DNA of 36,929 nt, taken from positions 380,165-417,093 of the forward strand of contig NMRA01000198.1 in the NCBI GenBank assembly GCA_002633005.1, written 5' to 3'. The position numbers and the translations under genes were made by a program. The notes beneath the pieces are model-generated. The model was not told the origin of the DNA. It made no database searches and saw only the letters and a program-made list of their open reading frames with translations. This DNA is from Phoronis australis. Taxonomy: Eukaryota; Phoronida; Phoronidae. Position 1 is the first letter of the stretch; each line of letters begins with the position of its first letter. Below, in pieces: positions 12,150-22,100 of this stretch.

Positions 12150-12304
12150 TTATCACATGGATGGCGCAGCTCTGAAAAAAGTGGGGGGCTAAAGCCCATT
12201 CAGTCGCCCTATGGTGCATCACCTATAGACCATGTGCGGCATAGCACTGAAAAAAGTGGGGGGCTATAGCCCCCCAGCCCCCTATGGTGCGCTGCCCATG
12301 TATT
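12150..12304. repeat. Diverged 70-bp tandem repeat with an 18-bp perfect palindrome
   Basis: Two adjacent units share CTGAAAAAAGTGGGGGGCTA, then AGCCC, then CCTATGGTGC. The second unit contains GGGGGGCTATAGCCCCCC (12258-12275), a perfect 18-bp palindrome. The first unit has lost this symmetry. It may be the fold-back core of a miniature element. There is no coding potential. Confidence 0.65.
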
Positions 12305-14769
12305 ATGCCTCTATTTATTGTTACGGTGATATGAAGGGGAAAATATAACTTTCGCACTGGAACAGTTACATGGATTGAATAACAGTCTCAAGTATTTCCG
12401 TCCAATGTGAAAGTTGATTTAGACTGGTCATAGGACTGTAATAAAGTGTGAGTGCAAGTGGACCGAACTTGTTCCGACTACCGTACATAAATGCAGTGCA
12501 AAAGCTTTAGACCAGATTATTTTCTCTACCATCTTTAATTATTTAATCAAACCCTCCGTGGTCTGCCTTTCAGTTTGCTATGGTTCAGTTTCTGGACTTA
12601 ACAGTTGTAATCGGAACGAACATGAAAGCGTTGTACCGTACAAACTTAGCATACCGTATAAAAAGGTTGACCCATTTTGAAATTAGAATTCCACGTAACT
12701 TAAATAAGAGGCGACTAAAGTCACCTACAGCCAACTTACACCCCATGTTTATCTAAAATAGTATACAGGATTGTCCAACAATCTCAGTGTATGTTAATTT
12801 TGGAGTTTTGTCTGAGGGGTAAAGTTGGTGACTGTTTCATAGTCTGAAGATGAATCAGTTCAGGCAGCACCGCATAACAAGTCTATGACAACTAGTTTAC
12901 AAACAATTTTGGTCTAACTGAAAACATGTGGAAAAGTCAGATCTCAGGTGGAGGCATTGTCTAAAAGTCCTGGTATGTAGGCCACTCTGACCTCCCATAA
13001 CCAGTCATAGTTACTGTATTCCCTGTCTGCTCAGTACTGCCCTGACCTTTTGCTGACTGGCTGTGGTTTGTTCTGGCATTCATTATGTTTGGTGTGTATT
13101 GGATCAAAATGCACCCTGTATTGATTACAGGACATGATCTTTTTTCATGTAGTGAACATTGATTGCTTCATTAGTCCAAGCTTGTTGATTTTTTAATCAG
13201 CTTTTATGTGGTGGTAACTGTGTTTTATTGAGGTTTTCTATTGAAGGGGTTGGTCGGGGACTTGTCCATAACTCGGCTGTGGATTTTGGCTCCTTGGGTA
13301 TGGGTTTCGCATTCATCTTGCGTCTTCCGCATCTGTAAAACTTGTATGGCAATTCTTTACTACTTTTGTCAATCGTCGCCACAGAAATAGATATTAGAAA
13401 AATCCAGTCTATTAGTAGAAGGGTTTGTGCAGTGTAGATGTCATAGAAAGATCAAAACATTTAGTACAATTTCTGTGACTTGTAACAAGGTAATTTGAAA
13501 AATGGAAACTTGCAATTTTGAAAAATTTTATTTTTGTATGAAGTAAGTGGAGACTTACAGAATGGTCAAGGGTTTTTCATCATTTGGTAATGTCTAAGGT
13601 ATCCGTGTGGTCTAGGTTTTGAATAGGTGTGGTGCACACCTAGACCCCTTCTGTCTAATATGTGCAAGCGGACAATATACTGTGTCTAATTTTGTTTTTT
13701 ATGTTTCCACGGTTTCAAATTTTAGTTTTAACTCCACAATGTTATTGGTACTACCTTGTTGATGTTAATCTAATCTATGTTGTGCCTAACTTCTTATGGT
13801 GGTTCTATTCTTTGGAAGGTGGTGATATCTTGGGTTTATACTTTTATCCTAGGGTTAGGCTAGCACTATTGAGAAGATTGCTTCCACCGTGACTAGATGG
13901 CAGTTGATACTGAACACAATGATGCAGCATGAGTGAGGAAGAATTTATAACAAACTGATATCACCAAGTCAAGTTGGACCATGTCAAATTTTCTTTCCAT
14001 GCACTTTTGTGCCACCATGTATTGGATTCTCAAACACTTTAGTTGTCCCCCCATTTCTGTTCAATTTCAGTTTGGCCTGCTTTCCACATTTAACACACTG
14101 TATTCTCCAGTCACTGATTTGCTTCAGTGAGTCACTAATGCTGTTTGTCTTAGAAGGATGTGGGTGGGTGAGCATCCCTATCCAGGATTGTAAGGAAAAT
14201 TGAACTTTAGATGTGCATGCCAGCACATTGTCATGGCCTTTAAATGTTTATGTATTGGATGTTGATGCACTGACCCTGAGGGTAACTAGCTTAAAAGTAC
14301 AATGAATTTTATCAGGGGAACTTATAATTTTCAACCATGGTTTTACATGTGAAAAGAAACATTGAATGTTACTTTGTAACAACTGAATCAGTTTCTAGTA
14401 CTAATATTACCCTTCTGTGCAATAACTTCTGTTCAGTAATGTTGAAGATTGGAAATTTTATTGGTTGTCATCAATGACCAAACAGGCACATCATGGTTTT
14501 GATGACATGTCTCTAATCTCACAATTGGTTTTTAAAAACTTGTCACGTTTTGAGCATCTGGGAATAATCACCATAGCTATTGAAGCAAATTGCCAGGTTG
14601 TGGGGAGGGGGGGAGGGGCTATTTCTGGACTGAATAATCACCAGGCAGTCATAGGTGTGGGATAATTCTTTATTAATCCTTAAACAAATAAAAATGTATT
14701 ATTTTTGTTTATGAACAGGTGTACACAAAAATACACTAGATTTAAGGTGCAGTAAAAAGCTCTTAAAGG

Positions 14770-14826
14770 GAATCTCTCACTGCGCAGTAGTAGCCCAACA
14801 CTCTTATCACTGAGCCAAATCCCATG
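14770..14826 (-). repeat. tRNA-related SINE head (degenerate)
   Basis: On the minus strand the segment reads GGGATTTGGCTCAGTGATAA followed by GAGTGTTGGGCTACTACTGCG. This resembles an A-box region (TGGCTCAGTGATAAGAG) followed by an anticodon-arm-like region. No good B box follows and the anticodon stem does not pair well, so it is not a functional tRNA gene. The related head at 32403 supports a tRNA-derived SINE family. Confidence 0.3.
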
Positions 14827-17800
14827 CGTTAATTAGCTGCTGACTATTAAGTGTATTTAAATGGCAAAGACACTAACCTTGATTTTAGTGACTGGCAGAC
14901 TGGCAAGAATTGTCAATTTGTATTTCAGTCACAAAAACGTCTGATTTTGTTGTTTTATAACTCTGCTCAAGGTTAAAATAACATAAAGATGTCTATCCCA
15001 TCCAACAATAGTCACAAAACTATGTTCTTTGGTTGTAAAATCGATAATATCCCTTTGACTTCTTAGTTTTCCTTGAAATTTCAGAAGTTAGAGGCAAGCA
15101 AAAGTACGGTTGCAGGTAAAATTAAAGTTCTATCCCTGTTAGCTCTTTGTGTCAGAATTCTTGGAATTCGTTGGATCTGTGTCTTAAAGACGATGACTTT
15201 GTTCCTTGTGGCCACTAGAAAATATTTTTGAGCGTAGTGTTGTTATTGGAATGGTATTATGTTTATTTGGCATGACATCACTTAGTTCAGTTGGAAAGTA
15301 ATAAAACCCTTGATAAAATCTAAAGGCATTGTTATGTTGGTGGGCCAGCACACTCAAAAAGGCTGATGAGAACTCTGATGATGTATAAAGTTGTTATATA
15401 AGCCATGTTCTGGCGTCAAAAAACTACTATCGTCACAAGCATACAGTGCAGGATGAAGATTATCATTTGAAAATACATTTTCTCTGTCATGACAGTTTAT
15501 TCTGGTAACTGTAGAAATGACTGCTAATGACTGTTGGGGCAAAAATCCAATTATGGTTTAGTCAACTGTCAAACTTTCTCTTTGTTGAGGTAATTTCCCT
15601 TCATTCTCCATCGATAGGGACAGGTACTATATAATGACAATGAATTTGGCGTCTGCTCTGCTATCATGACGCAGAATTCTGGGTCACTTTGTCTGAATAG
15701 TTTTGGCGTGTACTGTATTTGCATTTCTGCAGCAGCGTCACCATATTCTTATCCTGTGTTTGAACTAAGGTTATAACAAAAGGCCAAGAATTCCAGCGAC
15801 AGTGCATTACTTCAGCAGCTGAAACTATTAACTGCCATGATAAGTATTGGTAATGACCCAGGTCAGAAGCTATATAACAAACTCTCAGCACTTCTCAAGC
15901 CTAGAAACCATTTTTAATGTGAGTTACAAAAAAGATTAAACACGTGTTATAACTGAATTGTGAGTTGTTTTTTGACACAGCGTTTGGTTGCACCTTTAAC
16001 AGCAGTGTGTATTCTTTACCTCATAGTCTCATTAATTTTTAATTCTCATGAACTGAAGTGCTGCACTAAATTAGCCATTACCTTTGTAGACCTTGAAAAG
16101 GGCAATGAATGCCTCACTATCTAATATATCTTGTAAACACCATTCTGTTGACATTGTGGAATGCGTAATTGGTTATCTTACACAAAAATAACCAAAATCC
16201 TGGACTTTGGGGTGGCAACTCCCACCTGCAATTTTAATTAATAGGTGGCTCTAAAATGCAGAGATATCTAAACCCCTCAGTAGGGGTTGGTGCTAACGTC
16301 CCGCAAATTAAGGCAGTTGTTTCGCAATTTTGCCATTGATATAAATTGACTTTTCATCAATTTTCGGTGACATGAGTAATTCGTTTTTAACAACCGGGTA
16401 TCAAAATGGGTTATATTTTCAAACTGGGATGTCTTTATTAGTCTACATTTGAGCAAACCAGGTATTGGTATGTCTGCCGCTCTGTGCCAACATAATGTAT
16501 GGATGTATCATCAACCATGGGTAGGGAAGTATAAATGTTTGTCACATTCTTAAATGATGGACTACTCCTCTTATCCTTGTATGATTTATTAAGGCCTCCC
16601 AGGTCAAGTGTGACTGCCTCAGTGGGGATTATCTTCACACTGTGTTCACCTTTATTTGTCCTGAACTCTATTGTTATCAGTGGTGATTTCGTATGGAACA
16701 GCAGGTTGACCTGGTGGTTTTCAATGAATCACTTTGTTTTGCAAAAGTATTGTTAATTTGTTGTGGAACATTGACAGCCATGCTGAAGTGTCACCTTGTG
16801 CGATGGCAATTGTTTGATCGAGAACCACTTTTTCAAACCATAAATGGAGCTTGTTAATCACATCCCCAAATACCATGGCTCCTCTCTGATTCTATGATAT
16901 TTACCCAAAATACTGTATACTCTGTTTTAATGACTTCATGCAGTTAGGCATGCATGTAGGGTTCATGAGGTTTAACCCACCTTAGATTACTTAATTTTAT
17001 CTAACCCACACTTGTGTGTGAATCTCAATGAATTTCTCAATACAAAAATTCTTTGTCTGTATCTGCACTTTTAGTTTGCATGTTTTTGACTGGTTTTGAT
17101 AGCGTGGTCTCCGCCTTCATCCAAAATATGTCCAGAGCTCTAAACAGGCACCTCGACTCAAATTTAGACATCTTAGTTGGGATTCCCTGTTCAGCATTTG
17201 GATGCCGAAGTGAAGTTTAGCAAGTAGGCATTGGTGTCTCTTTACTTGCTGACAACAGCTGTTTGAGCTCCGTGGCCTGTTCAGAGTAAAAAAATTAGGT
17301 ATGATAAGGCACAACGTCTCCATAGTTTTGACTGGTAGGGACACTTTACTTCAGTCTTGGATCGAAGTTAACCGCGCGAGTTTACTGCAAAGTAAATAGG
17401 TGAATTAACAGTGAAGTGTTGATGCATTCGCTAAAGTGGGAAACGCTTAACTTTGATGCCACCAAATTTATCAGCATGGGTCGGGTCAGTACGTTTGCCA
17501 AAAAGTGGTCGGTTGTTAATATTTGGTAATACTTTGTAATTTTGTCAGTGTAGCAGTATTTTTTACGGTTTCCAAAAAAATCACTGAATGTACGCAAGAT
17601 GAGTTCCCGCCATGTTACCTTCGCTCATATCAGCTGTTACTCGAGCTTCTTTGACATGTCTTCTGCTTCATCGTCGTCATCATTCCAACATGGCATCTGT
17701 TAGCTGCCCTGTGAAATTGACGATCTGTTGTCCATATGGATAGAAGGCTAGGTACTTGCCATTATTATCGCCAGTTACGCTGCTGAATTACTGATGTTAC

Positions 17801-18934
17801 TCGTAATGCTTAACTTTTTGGTTAACCACCTTTAACATCGAATCTTTGATAGTAGTGGAGTTAACTTTATAGGAATGGATCATATAACAGCAATTTTTAC
17901 TTGAATGCATCAAATGCAGTCACGTGTCATTGATCTCGGACTCTTTGAAAAAATAGGAACCCCATTTCGGATGTCCTGTTTTTGAAATCTTGAATGAACT
18001 CTTGGTGGTCTCACTTTCGTAGTATCCTGTCTTTTTGCAAATGCTTAATTAATGTAAATATTTTCTTGATTAATAAACTAGCTGTCCATCCACAGTGTTC
18101 AAAGCAGTTTGTGTTGCTCTAACAAATTTCTTATCTCCAAGTTATTCACTGTTTCTTCACAGTGCATGCATGGTTAACAGCCTTTGTCTCTATTTGAGTT
18201 TCTGTAAAAGAATAGCCAAAGGGATTCCTTATAGTTAATGGTGATCAGTCAGCCTTGTCTTTGAGTTGTTGTGTAAGGTGCTAATGGAAGTGAATGAAGT
18301 TAGCCTGGTCAAAGGTTCAGCCTTGTAAAACTAACACACTCTGTAAACAGCTGTTATTCAGTAAATTGGATCACATCTGCGAAGGCTGCACATTCTGTTT
18401 TATGTGTTGCAAATTTGTTTTAAAATTTCAGTTCTTGAAGTTGTAATGGCATACATATTCTGCAAAGCAAATTAAAAACTGGGAACTCCTGATAACCTAC
18501 ATTTTGGAAAGACAAAAATAAGGCCTGTAACTTGTCATTCATAGAGCAGAGAATGAATTCCCTTTGACATGGTGTCATTCTGTGGCAAAGCGTGCTTGCC
18601 TGAAATTCTGTGACATTTTGAAAATTCTATCAGGCATTTATTGTTATCTGCTGAACCAAGTAAAATAGGATTTTAGGTTTTGTTGGATTTACAATTATTT
18701 CATACTGCATCACGTGGTTCTTTTTTCCTCAAATTGTAAAGTTATGGGCTTCATCATTATCAGTGACAAAATATTTAGTCTCGCATATGTGACAAAAGCA
18801 AAGTTGATGTGACTTATACTTGCAAGAACCACCAAAAAGCTGTCGTGACAATTTTGGATGTTTTGAAAATTTTGATATGTGACAAATTGTTACTTGCCAT
18901 TAAATGCGAGTCCATTCACTTTGTGTTGTTTTAG

Positions 18935-18960
18935 ACTCTCATTCCGTCCCATCAATGGTC
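18935..18960 (+). other. numb: 5' UTR portion of the start-codon exon
   Basis: A pyrimidine-rich acceptor, TTTGTGTTGTTTTAG, ends at 18934. The following bases are read without a stop into the ATG at 18955 (in frame, poor context, T at -3) and the ATG at 18961 (G at -3 and +4). The second is preferred because MERLKR aligns with the MDRL or MNKL starts of other Numb proteins. Because the frame is open back to the acceptor, an upstream exon ending in phase 1 could extend the N-terminus. Confidence 0.7.
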
Positions 18961-19101
18961 ATGGAGCGGTTGAAGAGGACATTTAGCTTTCGCAAGTCCA
19001 AACGGAAGGACAAAAACAAGGTGCCAGAAAGCAGCAAGCCTCATCAGTGGCAGGAGGATGAACGTAAAGTGCGTGACGGAACGTGCAGCTTCCAAGTGTG
19101 G
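18961..19101 (+). CDS. numb: numb coding exon 1: basic N-terminus and start of PTB domain
   Basis: This exon encodes residues 1-47. It starts with [18 protein letters not shown], a basic-hydrophobic stretch that corresponds to the family's membrane-binding, aPKC-regulated N-terminus; Ser9 in FSFRK is the likely equivalent of the known N-terminal phosphosite. The motif [11 protein letters not shown] is nearly invariant in Numb and leads into the first PTB strand, TCSFQVW. The exon ends at a strong donor, TGG/GTGAGT, in phase 0. The last residue is Trp where the family normally has Lys or Arg before YLG. No alternative donor of similar strength restores the usual residue, so the Trp appears genuine. 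Confidence 0.93.
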
Positions 19102-22100
19102 GTGAGTACAGAGTGTGGGGTGTGTGCTGATGGGTTGATGGTGCACTATCTGTGCCTCATCTACAGTAACCTGCAGTAGTGGTGGGAAGACTGTGGTGGG
19201 TCACCGGGTGCACTCTCAGGAAGACGTTTACGGGACGTTCTGCTCGGCTGGGTGATTTGCTCACGCCTGTTCCCTGTGAAGGAGCATACTAATTCGGGTC
19301 TATTTTTGCTGCAATTCTATAGGTTTTGTATTTTATTGCAGTTGTTGTGTTCAGGGCTTGGAATTTTCCGCGGAAACGCAGATTTCCGCTTTTTTCAAAT
19401 GCTCTGTCCGCGCATTTTATTATATTTCGCGTAAAAAAAAATCGGATTTGATATAAAATTTCCACGGCAAATTCCTTTCTTACCGTGGCGTTGCAGACGA
19501 CGTTCACCTTGAAAAGCGGAAGTTGCTCTTTATGTTTCGGAGGAACGTAAAATGTCAACATTGCCGGGGCATCTGGGTAAGCGTGGTGGGATTTTCAATG
19601 GCGTCTCGTGTTATTGTAAATCGCGGCGACAAATACTATGGCTCTGCAGCCAAAAATGTGTGGGTTAGGAGTGGACGGAGGAGCTAAAAGGACGTAGACG
19701 CATGCGACTGATGGTGGTAACGTTTTTTTTAAAATTTTTAATCCTCTGGATTTTTGTCGGGGAAAGGTTCACATCGACCATTTCAAGGCTGGGTAGCGCG
19801 CATGATTTGGGCCGTAAAAGTTTCCGCGTTTTTTTGTCATTGGTCATTCCAAGGCCTGTGTGTTGAAAAGAGTGGGGACTTAGTGGTTGTTTGTTCAAAA
19901 TTTATCCAATTAAAAAGCCATTTTGTATTGTTTAAAACTCCAACAAAAGGTTTATGTTATTGGAAAATCCTGTATGAAAGGGGTACATTTTCATTGAAGC
20001 GACCAACAAGTGGGCCCCTTTTATTCTTGCCAACTCTACTAAAAGGAATGGGTATCCTAATATCTTATTAGCACACTTCGTCAAAATTACAGCCGAGTAT
20101 CCCCCAGGGGAGAAAGGCTCAGCTTCCATTGAGTACTTGGAGGGAGGTGCATGCTGTGGTCCCAGTGGTAGGGTCCTTGTGCTTGACTTGATACTGATCG
20201 CTTATCATGTTTTTAATAGAAAAATGATGTTCACATAAACTTCCAAGGATTATAGCTGTTACATTGACAGAAAACTTGACATTCATTTGCGCGCGCAGCA
20301 ATTCTGAGAATTTCTTTCAAGTTTTGTGCAATTTTATAGGAATTATTGGTTATAGGGAACTTTGGTCGAATCAATGTTAATGTTGTCGTCTTAACTTTTT
20401 CACAATTTAAAGCTGCTTGCAGTGGTGATAGCATATTGTTAATGTTGTCGTCTTAACTTTTTCACAATTTAAGGCTGCTTGTAGTGGAGATAGCATATTG
20501 TTAAATAAAGTCAATTTCAAACTAGGATTTTAAAACTACAGTAACATTCAGAAATATTCTGTAATCCAGTTATAATCACAGATATTTAAGGCATAGCACT
20601 GTTTGGGGCTTTACTAAAGTAGGTCCAACTACTATTGTTAGGTAAATGCAAAAAAATCGATTCTGGCATCTCTTAAAAAGGTCTAACAGTTGGCGTTCTG
20701 TAAACTCTCATTTTCCTCATTGTTTGCTGTTTTCTTCTAGTACCTTGGTGGTATTGAGGTTTTCGAATCCAGGGGTATGCAAGTCTGCGAGGAGGCGTCC
20801 AAAGTTTTAAAAACAGTAAGTGAACTGGTTAATACGAATAGATCAAGTAGATCAGATGTTAGGACAAAAATTCTAGTTTGGGATTGTGAAACTGATTACT
20901 TTCCTTGAGGTCAGAGCTTGTACCAAATTTTAGAAATGAACACTATTGGCCAATGTGGTTTCATGAACTGCCAAATCTAGTTTCAGTTCAGACAAAACAC
21001 AACTGTTCTATATATGAGAAGCATGATGAACACCAATATCGCCCACGTCCCAATCTTCAGAATCAAGAAGAATTTCATATTCGGCCTGAATTTCAGTGTA
21101 CCAAATTTTAAGGACTGTCCCAAACTGGAGAATTTTCTCTGCAGTTATCTTTATTGCATTTAGTGTTTGGATTCCTAAGGGCTTGGTAGACTAAATACCA
21201 ATTATTTGTATAGATTTTTCACTTTGAAAGAAAGTAGCAGTCTGATCAGTTTGGTTTGATTTTGCGTAAAGTGGATGGAAATGAATATATAAGCAGTCTT
21301 TTGTTGTGCTTGATTTTCTACCAAAATGTGTCTTATTTTCCACGTGAAATCTTAACTGGTAGTGGATTTCATAGTTTGAATATGTTAGCTCTTTTGCTCA
21401 GCACTGTTTGTGTGTTCAAGTGTTTGCTAAATTGTTGCCACCTTTTGAATTTCCACAACTGGTAGTATGTTGGTGCTTGTAAGTGCATCGTGTTTGTACC
21501 AGTGAGGCTTGATTTCATTATAATGTTCCATCATCTGCACAACTGAACTAACTGCCTGGAAATGAGATGATTATTTTACCCCCTTCCCTTTTAAAGCGTG
21601 CTTGAACCTGGCTACAACTAACGTGCATCAGGTTTTGTCCTCCAGTTGGGAATGCTACGTGGGTTTGGATCTGTGTTTGACATTTTTCACCTGACAGCCA
21701 ATGGAGATGAAGGGTTTTAAACTTGTGTGCGTTGATTGTTTTAATCGCCTGAAATTAGATTGCCGTCTGCAGCTTTCCTGTTTCTTATTTGTTGAAATTA
21801 AAGAACCAAGTATCCTAATTTCGTGCATTATCATTCGCTTATATGTAATAAATTACCGCTTGTCATTTATTCCATTTCTCCAAACAGAATCATTGTCTAT
21901 TCTTTAAAACTGCAGTTTTTGTAAGAAATTCGAAGTCTTTTTCATTAATTGCAATAATTAACATGGCTTAGAACACACTGTCTGAGAGGCTCTGATTGAG
22001 GGTCATTAACAGAGGGTGTTCTGGCAATGAATAGACATAGGAGTCGTCTTACATTTCTATAGTCTTCCATTGCAACTATGCAAAAGTTACTTAGCTTGGG

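Larger units (their letters stand above)
3135..18934 (+). other. Presumed long first intron (or upstream DNA) of numb
   Basis: Almost 16 kb of AT-rich DNA lies between the candidate 5' UTR exon and the first coding exon. I see no convincing coding exon on either strand: open frames are at most about 100 codons and lack recognisable motifs. The contents are repeats, listed separately: a hairpin at 3652-3724, a 334-bp duplication at 4153-4821, an 18-bp tandem repeat at 6790, an inverted-repeat element at 7431-7764, tandem repeats at 10110-10320 and 12150-12300, and a tRNA-like SINE head near 14770. Whether it is really transcribed depends on the promoter call. Confidence 0.4.
19102..20740 (+). 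other. numb intron between coding exons 1 and 2
   Basis: This is a 1.6-kb GT-AG intron ending in TGCTGTTTTCTTCTAG. It contains a 507-bp CpG-rich inverted-repeat element (19352-19858) and a 62-bp tandem duplication (20376-20499). Open frames within it coincide with the element and show no recognisable protein. Confidence 0.9.

Noticed and set aside
18904-18934. ATG at 18904 as the numb start codon
   Set aside because: It precedes a clear pyrimidine-rich acceptor ending at 18934 and the translated stretch is intron-like; starts at 18955 or 18961 agree with other Numb proteins.
20135-20190. GGTCCCAGTGGTAGGGTCC as a tRNA A box
   Set aside because: There is no B box downstream and no cloverleaf, so this is probably chance similarity.
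20905-21111. 68-codon frame starting [11 protein letters not shown] as a small gene
   Set aside because: A similar peptide is produced in the inverted copy near 7640-7720, so it belongs to a repeat family.
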